64,000 nucleotides of DNA from contig NZ_JARANV010000002.1 in NCBI RefSeq assembly GCF_029889845.1, positions 62,001 through 126,000 of the forward strand. Reading direction: 5' to 3'. Within the stretch, counting starts at the first letter, position 1. Each line of letters opens with the position of its first letter. Source of the stretch: Halomonas sp. 25-S5. GTDB taxonomy: Bacteria; Pseudomonadota; Gammaproteobacteria; Pseudomonadales; Halomonadaceae. The translations under genes were made by a program, and so were the position numbers. Below, in pieces: positions 51,153 to 60,991 of this stretch. The notes beneath the pieces were generated by a model. The model saw only the letters and a list, made by a program, of their open reading frames with translations. It was not told the origin of the DNA and ran no database searches.

Positions 51153-52022
51153 TCATCGACCCAGCGCAGCATGGAGAGGTGAGCGATTCAGCCCGTGGGC
51201 CTTGAAGGCTTGCCAGCCCTCGGGCGTCTCGGCCAGGAGTTGGTCGGCCTGCGCCTCGCTGCCGAGCCGGGCAAAGACACAGGCGCCGGTGCCGGTCAGC
51301 ATGGTCGGCGCTCGGGTCGCCAGCCAGTCGAGCGCATGCGCCACCTCGGGATACAGTTCCCGGACGGTGGGCTCGCAGTCGTTGCTCCAGCTCTCCGCTC
51401 CCCCCTGCAGTGCGCGCGCCATGGTAATCGGGGGGGTGTGGCGTGTCAATTGCGGCGCCCCGAACACCGCCGCGGTGGCGACCGTCACGCCCGGGTGGAT
51501 CACCACGAACCAGGGAGTGTCGAGCGCGACCGGGGTGAGGCGTTCGCCGACCCCCTCGGCCCAGGCGGCACGGCCATGCACGAACACCGGGACGTCGGCT
51601 CCCAGGGCGAGGCCGAGGCCGGCCAGGTGCGCGAGGCCGAGGCCGAGTCCCCAGAGGGCATCCAGGCCGAGCAGGGTGGTAGCGGCATCCGAGCTGCCGC
51701 CGCCGAGCCCCCCGCCCAGGGGTAGACGTTTCTCGAGGTGGATGTCCGCGCCCAGGCGGCAGCCGCTCTCGGCCTGCAGCAGGCGAGCGGCGCGCACGAC
51801 CAGGTTGTCCTCGGCCGCCACCTCGGGCAGGCGGGGGGAGAGGCGGATCTCGCCGTCCTGACGGCCGCGCAGGGTGAGGGTGTCGCCGTGATCGAGGAAC
51901 TGGAACAGCGTCTGCAGCGTGTGGTAGCCATCCGGCCGGCGGCCGGTGATGTGCAGCAGACGATTGAGCTTGGCCGGCGCCGGTAGCACCAGCGCCTCGG
52001 CAAGGGGAGGGGGCCGTGGCAT
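51153..52022 (-). CDS. ispE: IspE, 4-diphosphocytidyl-2-C-methyl-D-erythritol kinase
   Basis: 289 residues of the GHMP kinase family: [20 protein letters not shown] (about 14-33), [20 protein letters not shown] (ATP site) and the late [14 protein letters not shown]. It phosphorylates CDP-methylerythritol in the MEP isoprenoid pathway. It starts 1 bp after the lolB stop, so the two are coupled. Confidence 0.96.
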   Translation of the reverse strand: MPRPPPLAEALVLPAPAKLNRLLHITGRRPDGYHTLQTLFQFLDHGDTLTLRGRQDGEIRLSPRLPEVAAEDNLVVRAARLLQAESGCRLGADIHLEKRLPLGGGLGGGSSDAATTLLGLDALWGLGLGLAHLAGLGLALGADVPVFVHGRAAWAEGVGERLTPVALDTPWFVVIHPGVTVATAAVFGAPQLTRHTPPITMARALQGGAESWSNDCEPTVRELYPEVAHALDWLATRAPTMLTGTGACVFARLGSEAQADQLLAETPEGWQAFKAHGLNRSPLHAALGR

Positions 52023-52023
52023 G

Positions 52024-52635
52024 TCAGTCGTCGAGGGCCGGGCGCCAGTCGGTGACCACCAGGGTGACCCGCAGGTCGTCATAGGTCATCACCAGGCGCC
52101 TGGGCAGCCAGAGGTCGGCGACGCGCACCCAGTCGCGGTACGCGATCTCCCAGCCATCCTGCTCGAGGCGAAGCGGGAAGCCCAGTTCGTCCTTCTCCAG
52201 TCGGTGGGCGCTGTCGTCCGCCGGCAGGCCGCGGATCCAGTCGGAGAGTGCGCTGACCGGCAGCGACCAGCCCAGCTGCTGTTCCATCAGTGCCTCCGGG
52301 GTCTCGGCCTCGAAGCGCCCCTCGGCGGTGGTCAGCGAGAAGCGCCCCTCGCGTCCCTCCAGGGTGCTGCGCCCGCTGCCGAAGGGCCCGCTGATCAGCA
52401 GCCGGTAGTAATGGGGGTGCTGGCTCCAGTCCAGGTTGGCGCTGGTGGAGTCCTCGGGGGTGCGCAGGCCGGCCTTGCCCACCAGTATCCAGGTGTCGAG
52501 TTCGGCCAGGCGCTCGGCCTGGGCCTGCCACTGGCCCGCGGCGCGTTCGCCCTCGGGAGCGGGCGCCCGGCCGGCACAGCCGGCCAGCAGGGCCAGGGCG
52601 AACAGGGGGATCAGCAGTCGCGGCAGTGTCGTCAT
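52024..52635 (-). CDS. lolB: LolB, outer-membrane lipoprotein receptor
   Basis: 203 residues with a lipoprotein signal (MTTLPRLLIPLFALALLAGC, lipobox LAGC, modified Cys20). The LolB fold shows WILVGKAGLRTPEDSTSANL, WSQHPHYYRLLISGPFGSGR, and the C-terminal DWRPALDD region. It accepts lipoproteins from LolA at the outer membrane. Between the TPR lipoprotein gene and ispE. Confidence 0.94.
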   Translation of the reverse strand: MTTLPRLLIPLFALALLAGCAGRAPAPEGERAAGQWQAQAERLAELDTWILVGKAGLRTPEDSTSANLDWSQHPHYYRLLISGPFGSGRSTLEGREGRFSLTTAEGRFEAETPEALMEQQLGWSLPVSALSDWIRGLPADDSAHRLEKDELGFPLRLEQDGWEIAYRDWVRVADLWLPRRLVMTYDDLRVTLVVTDWRPALDD

Positions 52636-52656
52636 GGCGAGTTCCGTTCGTCAGGG

Positions 52657-54423
52657 TCAGTCGTCACGCCCGGGAACGCCGAGCTCTGGGTAGCGTTGCA
52701 GCAGTTCGTCGATCAGCGGGCGCTCCTCGAAGCGTCGCTGGGATTCCTCGAGCAGGTCGCGTGCGCGCTCCTCCTGGCCCAGCGCCCAGAGCACCTCGAT
52801 GAGGTGGGCGGCGATCTCTTGGTCGGGCATCGCCGACCAGGCGCGCTCGAGCCAGGGCAGGGCGCCCTCGGGGTCGCCCTGGCGGTAGCGGACCCAGCCC
52901 TGGCTGTCGAGGATCGCCGGGTTGCCCGGTTCGAGGGCGTGGGCCCGCTCGATCAGCTCGCGTGCCTCCTCCAGACGGCCCTCGAGGTTGGCATCGGCGA
53001 GGGTGTAGCCCAGGGCGTTAAGGGCATGGGCGTTGTCCGGGGCGGCCTCGATGACATGGCGAAGGTCCGCCTCCATGGCGGCGAGGTCACCGTCGGTGAA
53101 GGCACGCATGGCCCGCTGGTAGCGCAGCTGCTCGTCGTCGGGGCGCCGGGAGAGCTCACTGTCGAGCAGGGCATCGGCCTGCTCGTCGAGTCCCGCCTCG
53201 TCGAGCAGCTCGACCTCCAGGGAGACCAGTTCGCTGTAGTAGGTCTCGTGGCGCAGCCGCTCGAGGCGCAGGAAGGTGCGCGCGTCGAGCAGCCGGTCAT
53301 CGGCGATCAGCATCCGAGCCGCACTCAGGCGGGCGTTCAGGAACTGCTCGCCCTCGGGCACCTGGCGATAATAAAGCAGGGCGTTGTCCACCTCGTCCTC
53401 CTCCTCGGCGATGGCGCCCAGCAGCAGGAAGGCCAGCGGCGGGGCCTCGTCATCGCCGACCAGAGGCAGCAGCAGGCGGCGCGCCGGGGGCAGGTGCTCC
53501 TCCTCCAGGAACAGCCGTGCCAGGCCGAGGCGAAGCTCGGGATCGTCACCGTGGTCGTCGAGCAGGGCGTCGGTGGTGGCCTCGGCGGCCTCGATGCGGC
53601 CCAGCCGGATCTCGGCGCGCGCCAGCAACAGCATCAGGCGCGGGTCGCCCGGTGCCACCTCCAGGCCGCGCCGCGCCGCCGACCGAGCGCTCGCCGGATC
53701 GTCGGCCTCCAGCGCCAGGCGGGCACGGATCTGCCATAGCTCGGGAAGCTCCGGAGCCGCCCGGGCCAGTCGCGCCAGGCGTTGCTCGGCCGCCCCGCGC
53801 TCGCCGGTGGCGGCCTCCAGCAGGGCGGTGGCCAGTTCGCTGTCGTGGCGTGTCTCGTCGAGGTTGGCCAGGTGTTCACGCATCCTCGCCAGCAGTGGTG
53901 CCGGGTCGGTCCCGGCCTCGAGGGCGCTCTCCACGAAGCCGGTCAGCTCCTCCTGGGCGCCACGCGAGATGGCGGCCAGGCGTTGCGCCAGGGCGGCGTC
54001 CCAGTCGCCGCGCTGGATGGCGAGGCTGGAGAGCAGGCGCGCGGGAGCATCGCTCTGGGGGGCCAGGGCCTGCCAGCGTCGTGCGGTGTCCTCGAGCAGC
54101 CGGGCATCCTCGCTGAAGCGGGCGGCCAGGGTGGCGCGCTCGGCGAGGGCCGCGGAGCCGTAGCGCTCGGCGACGTCGAGAAAGCCGCGGGTGGCACGCG
54201 GATAGTCGCCGCGCTGTCCGGCCAGCTCGGCCTCCAGCAGGCCCGAGAGGCTGTCGGCATCCAGGCCGCGGGTGACCGGGGGCGCATCCGCCATCGGGTC
54301 CTCGGCGGGTTCGGCGGCCGAGGAGGCCCCCGGCATGCCTTGGCAGCCGGCGAGCAGAGTCGCCAGCACCAGCGGCGCCAGGGGGAAGCGGCGAGTGATT
54401 CGGGGGAGCGTTACGCGGGGCAT
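52657..54423 (-). CDS. TPR-repeat lipoprotein
   Basis: 588 residues from ATG 54423, with a lipoprotein signal (FPLAPLVLATLLAGCQGM, Cys28). The rest is a long alpha solenoid of tetratricopeptide repeats: clear units include LEVAPGDPRLMLLLARAEIR, APDNAHALNALGYTLADANL, LEPGNPAILDSQGWVRYRQG and EGALPWLERAWSAMPDQEIA. Homologues often lie upstream of lolB in gammaproteobacteria; no specific function is established. Divergent from hemA. Confidence 0.9.
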   Translation of the reverse strand: MPRVTLPRITRRFPLAPLVLATLLAGCQGMPGASSAAEPAEDPMADAPPVTRGLDADSLSGLLEAELAGQRGDYPRATRGFLDVAERYGSAALAERATLAARFSEDARLLEDTARRWQALAPQSDAPARLLSSLAIQRGDWDAALAQRLAAISRGAQEELTGFVESALEAGTDPAPLLARMREHLANLDETRHDSELATALLEAATGERGAAEQRLARLARAAPELPELWQIRARLALEADDPASARSAARRGLEVAPGDPRLMLLLARAEIRLGRIEAAEATTDALLDDHGDDPELRLGLARLFLEEEHLPPARRLLLPLVGDDEAPPLAFLLLGAIAEEEDEVDNALLYYRQVPEGEQFLNARLSAARMLIADDRLLDARTFLRLERLRHETYYSELVSLEVELLDEAGLDEQADALLDSELSRRPDDEQLRYQRAMRAFTDGDLAAMEADLRHVIEAAPDNAHALNALGYTLADANLEGRLEEARELIERAHALEPGNPAILDSQGWVRYRQGDPEGALPWLERAWSAMPDQEIAAHLIEVLWALGQEERARDLLEESQRRFEERPLIDELLQRYPELGVPGRDD

Positions 54424-54532
54424 GCGCGTCTCGTGCCAAAGGACGAGTGGCCAGCATAACGGCTCGCCTCCCCCGGGCAAAGCATGATCCTGATCACGGG
54501 ATGCCATTGCGCCCCGGATGGGTGGCCTGTGG

Positions 54533-54538
54533 TAGAAT
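54533..54538 (+). promoter_or_regulatory. Possible -10 box (TAGAAT) of hemA
   Basis: TAGAAT lies 88 bp before the hemA start. No well-spaced -35 is seen. Confidence 0.3.
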
Positions 54539-54625
54539 GCGGCGCTTCGAGGATGGGCGGTCCGCGTCGGCGGACATCACCACTGCGCCCCTGCCGGAAC
54601 CACGACTCGCGAAGACCCCGAACGC

Positions 54626-55894
54626 ATGACGCTTCTTGCCCTGGGAATCAACCACCGGACTGCCACCATCGAGGTGCGCGAGCAGGTCGCCTTCTCGCCG
54701 ACTCAGCTTGAGGCGGCGCTGGTCGAGCTGCGTGCCCTGCCGGAGGTGCGCGAGGCGGCGGTCCTTTCCACCTGCAATCGCACCGAGCTCTACTGCGTCA
54801 CCGATGCCGTCGGCGAGCGCGAGATCCTCGACTGGCTGGGTCGTTTCCATGGGCTGAGGGTGGAGGACCTCACGCGCTGTGCCTATCACTTCCACGAGAA
54901 TGACGCGGCCCGACACCTGATGCGGGTGGCGGTGGGGCTGGACTCCATGGTGCTGGGCGAGCCGCAGATACTGGGCCAGCTCAAGGAAGCCTACCAGACG
55001 GCCCGCCGGGCCCGTGGCCTGGGCGGTGAGCTGGAGTGCCTGTTCCAGAACACCTTCGCCGTGGCCAAGCAGGTACGCACCGAGACGGGCATCGGTCGCA
55101 ACCCGGTGTCGGTGGCCTATGCGGCGGTGAGCCTGGCCAGCCGTATCTTCGGCGACTTCACCCGCTCGCGAGCGCTGCTGATCGGCGCCGGCGAGACCAT
55201 CGAGTTGGTGGCGCGCCACCTTCACGAGGCCGGCGTGCGCCGGCTCACCGTGGCCAACCGCACCCGCGAGCGGGCCGAGGCGCTGGCCGGCCCGCTGGGC
55301 GGCGAGGCGATCACCCTCGATGCGATCCCCGAGGCCCTCGTCGAGGCCGACATCGTGATTTCCTCCACCGCCGCGCCGCTACCGATCCTCGGCAAGGGCA
55401 TGGTCGAGCGGGCGCTGAAGAAGCGCCGCCATCGCCCCGTCTTCATGGTCGACATCGCCGTGCCCCGGGATATCGAGCCCGAGGTGGGCGAGCTCAGCGA
55501 TGTCTTCCTCTACACCGTCGATGACCTCCAGGAGGTCATCGAGGAGAACCGCCGGCATCGCCAGGTGGCCGCCGACCAGGCCGAGTCGTTGATCGAGCAC
55601 GGCGTGGGCAACTGGCAGCACGAGCGGCGGATCCGCAGCGGCGGCGAGCTGATCCGCGACGTGCGCGCCCGCGGCGAGGCCATGCGCGAGCTCTCCGAGC
55701 AGCAGGCCCTGGCGCGCCTGGCCCGCGGCGAGGACCCCGAACTGGTGATCCGCCGCCTGGCCCACCAGCTGACCAACCGGCTGATGCACCGTCCCACCGT
55801 GGCGATGCGCGAGGCGGCCTCCCTGGAGCGTCGCGACCTGCTGGAGGCCGCCACCGCCCTGCTGCTGGATGAATCCACCGACCACTCCCGATAG
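54626..55894 (+). CDS. hemA: HemA, glutamyl-tRNA reductase
   Basis: 422 residues. MTLLALGINHRTATIEVREQ and the catalytic cysteine in LSTCNRTELYCVTD (about 50) are followed by GEPQILGQLKEAYQTARRAR and the NADPH-binding LLIGAGETIELVARHL. It makes glutamate-1-semialdehyde, the committed step to haem. First gene of the hemA-prfA-prmC-(lrp)-moeB run. Confidence 0.97.
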   Translation: MTLLALGINHRTATIEVREQVAFSPTQLEAALVELRALPEVREAAVLSTCNRTELYCVTDAVGEREILDWLGRFHGLRVEDLTRCAYHFHENDAARHLMRVAVGLDSMVLGEPQILGQLKEAYQTARRARGLGGELECLFQNTFAVAKQVRTETGIGRNPVSVAYAAVSLASRIFGDFTRSRALLIGAGETIELVARHLHEAGVRRLTVANRTRERAEALAGPLGGEAITLDAIPEALVEADIVISSTAAPLPILGKGMVERALKKRRHRPVFMVDIAVPRDIEPEVGELSDVFLYTVDDLQEVIEENRRHRQVAADQAESLIEHGVGNWQHERRIRSGGELIRDVRARGEAMRELSEQQALARLARGEDPELVIRRLAHQLTNRLMHRPTVAMREAASLERRDLLEAATALLLDESTDHSR

Positions 55895-55903
55895 GATGCG
55901 CCG

Positions 55904-56998
55904 ATGAAAGCCACCCTGCGCCAGCGCCTCGATGCCTTCGTCGAGCGCTTCGAGGAGCTTTCCGCCCTGCTGGCGGAGCCCGAGGTGATCAGCGACCAGA
56001 CCCGCTTCCGCGACTACTCGCGGGAATATGCCGAGCTCGAACCCCTGGTGGAGGCCTGGCGCGAGTATCGCGCCGTGGAGGCCGACATCGCCTCCGCCGA
56101 ACAGTTCCTCGGCGATGCCGACGCCGAGATGCGCGAGCTGGCCGAGCTCGAGCGGGACGAGGGGCGCGACAGGCTGGAGGCCCTCGAGGTCCGGCTCAAG
56201 CAGCTGCTGGTGCCGAAGGACCCCGACGACCGGCGCAACGTCTTCCTCGAGATCCGCGCCGGCACCGGCGGCGACGAGGCGGCGCTGTTCGCCGGTGACC
56301 TCTTTCGCATGTACTCGCGCTACGCCGAGCAGCACGGCTGGAAGGTGGAGGTGGTGAGTGCCAGCCATGGCGAGCAGGGCGGCTACAAGGAGATCATCTC
56401 GCGGGTCAGGGGCGAGGGGGTCTATGCCCGGCTCAAGTTCGAGTCCGGCGCCCACCGGGTGCAGCGCGTGCCGGCCACCGAGTCCCAGGGGCGCATCCAC
56501 ACCTCCGCCTGCACGGTGGCGGTGATGCCCGAGGCCGACGAGGTGGGCGACATCGATATCGACCCGGGCGACCTGCGGGTCGACACCTTCCGCTCCAGCG
56601 GGGCCGGCGGCCAGCACGTCAACACCACCGACTCCGCGATCCGCATCACCCACCTGCCCAGCGGCGTGGTGGTGGAGTGCCAGGAGGAGCGCAGCCAGCA
56701 CAAGAACCGCGCCAAGGCGATGTCGCTGCTCGCCGCGCGGCTCAAGCAGTCGGCCGTGGCCAGCCAGCGGCAGCAGCAGGCCGATGCCCGGCGCAGCCTG
56801 GTGGGCTCGGGTGATCGCAGCGAGCGCATCCGGACCTACAACTTCCCCCAGGGCCGGGTCACCGATCACCGCATCAACCTGACGCTCTACAAGCTCTCCG
56901 AGGTGGTCAGCGGCGAGCAGCTCGACGACGTGATCGAGCCGCTGATCCACGAGTACCAGGCCGAGCAGCTGGCGGCCCTCCAGCAGGACGCCGGATGA
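55904..56998 (+). CDS. prfA: PrfA, peptide chain release factor 1
   Basis: 364 residues. The peptidyl-tRNA hydrolysis motif [20 protein letters not shown] holds GGQ; the stop-codon recognition segment is [14 protein letters not shown] (PAT motif, reading UAA and UAG). Starts 9 bp after hemA and overlaps prmC by 4 bp. Confidence 0.97.
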   Translation: MKATLRQRLDAFVERFEELSALLAEPEVISDQTRFRDYSREYAELEPLVEAWREYRAVEADIASAEQFLGDADAEMRELAELERDEGRDRLEALEVRLKQLLVPKDPDDRRNVFLEIRAGTGGDEAALFAGDLFRMYSRYAEQHGWKVEVVSASHGEQGGYKEIISRVRGEGVYARLKFESGAHRVQRVPATESQGRIHTSACTVAVMPEADEVGDIDIDPGDLRVDTFRSSGAGGQHVNTTDSAIRITHLPSGVVVECQEERSQHKNRAKAMSLLAARLKQSAVASQRQQQADARRSLVGSGDRSERIRTYNFPQGRVTDHRINLTLYKLSEVVSGEQLDDVIEPLIHEYQAEQLAALQQDAG

Positions 56999-57870
56999 CC
57001 CTCGACGCTCTGCTGGCGCGGGCGGCTCGGCGCCTCGTTGATGCCGGCTCGCCGAGCGCACGGCTCGATGCCGAGGTGCTGCTCTGCCACGTGCTGGGCG
57101 TCGATCGCACCTGGCTCTACACCTGGGGCGACCGCGAGGTGCCGGTCTTCGAGCGGGCCCGCTTCGAGGCGCTGCTGGCGGCGCGCGCCGCCGGCCAGCC
57201 GGTGGCCTACCTGACCGGTGAGCGCGAGTTCTGGGGGCTGCGGCTTTCCACCTCGCCGCACACCCTGATTCCCCGCCCCGATACCGAGCGGCTGGTGGAG
57301 GCGGCCCTGGCGCATGGTGCCTCCCCGCAGGGACGGCTGCTGGACCTCGGCACCGGCACCGGCGCCATTGCCCTGGCCTTCGCCAGCGAGCGACCCGGCT
57401 GGTCGGTGGTCGGCATCGACCTTAGCCCGGAGGCGGTGGCCCTGGCCCGGCACAATGCCGAGCGCCTCGCCATCGGCAACGTCGACTTCCGTGCGGGAGA
57501 CTGGTTCGCGGCGCTGGACCGCGAGGCCGGCGGCGAGCGCTTCGCGCTCATCGTCTCGAACCCGCCCTATATCGCCGCGGACGACCCGCACCTGCGCCAG
57601 GGTGACCTGCGCTTCGAGCCGCACAGCGCCCTGGTGGCCGCCGAGCAGGGGCTGGCCGACCTGTGCCACCTGGTGGGCGAGGCCCGTGCCCACCTCGTCC
57701 CCGGTGGCTGGCTGCTGCTCGAGCATGGCCATGGCCAGGGGGAGGCGGTGCGCGACGCCCTCGCCGCGGCCGGCTATGGGGAGGTCGCGACCTTACGCGA
57801 TTTCGGCGGTCACGACCGGGTCAGCCTGGGGCGTCACGTTGAGGGCGAGACTGGAGGGGAGGGGGCGTGA
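56995..57870 (+). CDS. prmC: PrmC, release factor glutamine methyltransferase
   Basis: 291 residues: an N-terminal helical domain, [23 protein letters not shown]-binding [20 protein letters not shown] and the catalytic [13 protein letters not shown]. It methylates the GGQ glutamine of RF1 and RF2. Overlaps prfA by 4 bp (ATGA). Confidence 0.97.
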   Translation: MTLDALLARAARRLVDAGSPSARLDAEVLLCHVLGVDRTWLYTWGDREVPVFERARFEALLAARAAGQPVAYLTGEREFWGLRLSTSPHTLIPRPDTERLVEAALAHGASPQGRLLDLGTGTGAIALAFASERPGWSVVGIDLSPEAVALARHNAERLAIGNVDFRAGDWFAALDREAGGERFALIVSNPPYIAADDPHLRQGDLRFEPHSALVAAEQGLADLCHLVGEARAHLVPGGWLLLEHGHGQGEAVRDALAAAGYGEVATLRDFGGHDRVSLGRHVEGETGGEGA

Positions 57871-57922
57871 TGTGGTACATCTTGGTCAGTAAAAAACGCC
57901 ACGTCTCGTTGACTTTGCATTC

Positions 57923-58423
57923 ATGAAACCCAAGACCCGCTCGCTCGACCGCATCGACCTCAAGATCCTGCGCTGCCTGCAGGAGAACGCCCGCATCTCC
58001 TATGTCGACCTGGCCTCACGGGTCGGGCTTTCCACCACGCCCTGCCTGGAGCGTGTCAAGCGTCTGGAGCGCGCCGGCATCATTCGCGGCTACAAGGCCC
58101 TGCTCGATCCCCGGGCGCTCAAGGCCAACCTGCTGGTGTTCGTCGAGATCAGCCTGGAGACCCAGTCGCCGGCGGTGTTCGACGAGTTCCGTCGCGCCGT
58201 GGCCAAGCTGCCGCAGATCCAGGAGTGCCACCTGGTGTCGGGGCAGTTCGACTACATCCTCAAGTGCCGGATTCCCGAGATGTCCGCCTATCGCCAGCTG
58301 CTCGGCGACGTGGTGCTGACCCTGCCCGGGGTGAAGGAGTCCAAGAGCTATGTGGTGATGGAGGAGGTCAAGGAGGACTTCAGCCTCCACGTACCCGAGA
58401 TCGAGGAGTTCGAGGAGAAGTGA
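57923..58423 (+). CDS. lrp: Lrp/AsnC-family transcriptional regulator
   Basis: 166 residues: N-terminal winged helix (LDRIDLKILRCLQENARISY; LSTTPCLERVKRLERAGIIR) and C-terminal RAM domain (FVEISLETQSPAVFDEFRRA; HLVSGQFDYILKCRI; PGVKESKSYVVMEEVKE). It closely resembles the global Lrp of gammaproteobacteria (164 residues). It is inserted between prmC and moeB, which are usually adjacent. Targets unknown; the neighbouring amino-acid genes are possible. Confidence 0.9.
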   Translation: MKPKTRSLDRIDLKILRCLQENARISYVDLASRVGLSTTPCLERVKRLERAGIIRGYKALLDPRALKANLLVFVEISLETQSPAVFDEFRRAVAKLPQIQECHLVSGQFDYILKCRIPEMSAYRQLLGDVVLTLPGVKESKSYVVMEEVKEDFSLHVPEIEEFEEK

Positions 58424-58431
58424 GCCCCGCG

Positions 58432-59202
58432 ATGGATGACCAGGCCCTGCTGCGCTATAGCCGTCAGATCATGCTCGACCCGATCGACATCGACGGCCAG
58501 GAGCGGCTGCTGGCCGGCCACGCCCTGGTGGTCGGCGCCGGCGGGCTGGGCTCGCCGGTGGCCCTCTACCTGGCGGCCGCGGGCCTCGGCCGGCTGACCC
58601 TGGCCGACGCCGACCAGGTCGAGCTCTCCAACCTGCAGCGCCAGATCGCCCACGCCACCGCCGACCTCGGTCGCAACAAGGCCGAGTCGGCCCGGGAGGC
58701 GGCGCTCGCCCTCAATCCCGGCTGCGCCATTCAAGCGATCACCGAGCATCTCGACGGCGCGGCGCTGGCGCGGGCGGTCGCCGAGGCGGACGTGGTGCTC
58801 GACTGCACCGACCGCTTCTCCAGCCGCTATGCCATCAACGCCGCCTGCTGTACGGCGCGGGTACCGCTGGTCTCCGGGGCGGCGATCCGCTTCTCCGGCC
58901 AGCTCGCCGTCTTCGATGCCCGCGACCCCGACTCCCCCTGCTATGCCTGCCTCTATCCGCCTGGGGGAGGGGAGAGTGGGGAGAGTGGGGAGGGCGACGA
59001 GGCGCTCAGCTGTGCCGAGAGCGGTGTGGTCGCGCCGCTGGTGGGGCTGATCGGCAGCTTCCAGGCACTGGAGGCGATCAAGCTGGTCAGCGGCGCCGGC
59101 ACGCCCCACCGCGGGCTCTCCACCTTCGACGGCCTCGGCGGCCAATGGCGCCACTTCCGGGTGCCCCGCGACCCCGCCTGTCCGGTCTGCTGCCCGGCCT
59201 GA
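58432..59202 (+). CDS. moeB: MoeB/ThiF-type E1-like adenylyltransferase
   Basis: 256 residues. ALVVGAGGLGSPVALYLAAA (ATP site), SNLQRQIAH, DCTDRFSSRYAIN and two cysteine pairs for zinc (CYACL, CPVCC). MoeB adenylates the MoaD C-terminus in molybdopterin synthesis. A GESGESGEG stretch (about 180-188) comes from a 9-bp DNA repeat near 58972-58992 and lengthens a loop. 8 bp after the Lrp gene. Confidence 0.93.
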   Translation: MDDQALLRYSRQIMLDPIDIDGQERLLAGHALVVGAGGLGSPVALYLAAAGLGRLTLADADQVELSNLQRQIAHATADLGRNKAESAREAALALNPGCAIQAITEHLDGAALARAVAEADVVLDCTDRFSSRYAINAACCTARVPLVSGAAIRFSGQLAVFDARDPDSPCYACLYPPGGGESGESGEGDEALSCAESGVVAPLVGLIGSFQALEAIKLVSGAGTPHRGLSTFDGLGGQWRHFRVPRDPACPVCCPA

Positions 59203-59239
59203 GGCGAGGTCGATGGTCGATGCTCCCCGGGGCTGCTCG

Positions 59240-60598
59240 TCACGCCAGCCGGTCCAGGGTCGTGGCCACGGCATCGAAGAGCCGCTCGAGCTCCGTCTCC
59301 GTGCTGGCGAAGGGTGGGCCGAACTGCAGGGTGTCGCCGCTGTAGCGCACGTAGAAGCCCGCCTCCCACAGCGCCAGGTGGGCATCCCGCGGGCGGATGG
59401 TCGGGTCACCGTCGCGGGGAGCGAGCTGCACGGCCCCGGCCAGGCCGTGGTTGCGGATATCCACCACATGAGGACGGCCCCTGAGGGCGTGGAGCTTCTC
59501 CTCGAACGCCGGGGCGATGGCTCGTACCTGGCCGGGGAAGTCCTCGCGCTCGAACAGATCCAGGGTCGCCAGCGCCGCGGCGCATGCCACGGGATGGGCG
59601 CTGTAGGTATAGCCGTGGGGGAACTCGATGGCATGCGCCGGCCCGCCTCCCGCCGTGAAGGTGTCGAAGATCTCGCGGGAGGCGATCACGGCCCCCATGG
59701 GCACCGCGCCGTTGGTAAGCTGCTTGGCCACGTTCATGATGTCCGGGGTGACGCCGAAGGCCTCGGCCCCGGTACGCGCCCCGGCGCGGCCGAAGGCGGT
59801 GATCACCTCGTCGAAGATCAGCAGGATGTCGTGGGCGGAGCAGATCTCGCGCAGCCGTTCCAGATAGCCCACCGGCGGCACGATGACCCCGCCCGAACCG
59901 GACATGGGCTCGACGATCACCGCGGCGATGTTTGAGGCGTCGTGCAGGGCGATCTGGTCGAGCAGGGCGTCGGCGAGCTCCGCCCCGCTCTCCGCCTGGC
60001 CGTGGGTGAAGGCGAGTGCCGGCTGGAGAGTGTGGGGCAGGTGGGTGACGTCCAGCAGCTGGCCGTAGGGCTTGCGGTTGGCGCCGATCCCGCCGAGGCT
60101 GGTGCCGCCCACGTTGACGCCGTGGTAGCCCTTGGCGCGGCCGATCAGCCGGGTCTTCTCCGGGCGCCCCTGGAGTCGCCAGTAGGCACGCGCCATCTTC
60201 ACGGAAGTGTCAGCGGACTCGGAGCCGGAGTCGGTGAAGAACACGTGGTCCAGCCCCGGCGGGGTCAGCGTCGCCACCCGTTCGGCCAGCTCGAAGGCCA
60301 GCGGGTGAGCGACCTGGAAGCCCGGGGCGTAGTCCAGCCGGCCCAGCTGGGCCGCCACCGCCTGCTGGATTTCGGCGCGGTTGTGGCCGGCGCCGCAGGT
60401 CCAGAGCCCGGAGAGGGAGTCGAACAGTCGCCGTCCGCGGTCGTCGATGAAGTGGCGTCCCTCGGCGGCCGTGATCACCCGCGGATGGGCATGGAAGTCG
60501 CGGTTGGCGCTGAACGGCATCCAGTAGTGGTGGTTCAGCGGGCTGGCTCCCTTGCCGTTCTCGACGGCATGGGGGGTAGGGGCAGTCGACGTCTTCAT
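59240..60598 (-). CDS. bauA: Beta-alanine:pyruvate aminotransferase (class III, BauA/OapT-like)
   Basis: 452 residues from ATG 60598 (GGAGACC upstream). Class III PLP enzyme motifs: HHYWMPFSANRDFHAHPRVI, FTDSGSESADTSVKMARAYW, FDEVITAFGRAGARTGAEAF and the PLP lysine in NVAKQLTNGAVPMGAV. The pattern matches omega-amino acid:pyruvate transaminases, which move the amino group of beta-alanine, a product of polyamine breakdown. Divergent from the PuuB-like/pot genes, which supports a polyamine role. Confidence 0.92.
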   Translation of the reverse strand: MKTSTAPTPHAVENGKGASPLNHHYWMPFSANRDFHAHPRVITAAEGRHFIDDRGRRLFDSLSGLWTCGAGHNRAEIQQAVAAQLGRLDYAPGFQVAHPLAFELAERVATLTPPGLDHVFFTDSGSESADTSVKMARAYWRLQGRPEKTRLIGRAKGYHGVNVGGTSLGGIGANRKPYGQLLDVTHLPHTLQPALAFTHGQAESGAELADALLDQIALHDASNIAAVIVEPMSGSGGVIVPPVGYLERLREICSAHDILLIFDEVITAFGRAGARTGAEAFGVTPDIMNVAKQLTNGAVPMGAVIASREIFDTFTAGGGPAHAIEFPHGYTYSAHPVACAAALATLDLFEREDFPGQVRAIAPAFEEKLHALRGRPHVVDIRNHGLAGAVQLAPRDGDPTIRPRDAHLALWEAGFYVRYSGDTLQFGPPFASTETELERLFDAVATTLDRLA

Positions 60599-60991
60599 GG
60601 TGGTCTCCTCGGTCGGGGCGTGGTCTTGATGAGAGGATGGGGGGTGTGTCGAGTCGATGAAAGGGATTTCTGCTGAGCCTTGCGTGCTGAGCCACGCCTG
60701 GGTGATGGTGATTAATTGACGACACCTGCCTGGATTTGCGGATGCCTGCCTGACGTTCACCTGTCTTTTCTTTCTGTGACTTTCGTTATTTTACTTTGGA
60801 AACAAAGTTTTGTGAAAATATCGTGGAGTTGCCATCTGATCTCGTGTGGAGCCCGGCATCCTTCAAGGTATTAAATACTTGACAGCTGTTGTGGTGCTGG
60901 TGTCAAACTGAGGTGGCCTGCCCGGGCCCGTTCGCCGGGCGAGTGATCCAATAACAACCAGCGCACCGCGCATCACAGACAGGTGTCACGC
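60599..60991. other. AT-rich divergent regulatory region of the polyamine genes
   Basis: About 390 bp without a gene. It holds a perfect hairpin/palindrome ACTTTG-GAAA-CAAAGT (60793-60808), a palindrome GTATT-A-AATAC (60868-60878), and facing boxes TTGACA (60879-60884) and TGTCAA (60901-60906). The AT content between 60765 and 60835 is far above the window average. Promoters and operators for both directions are expected here. Confidence 0.5.
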
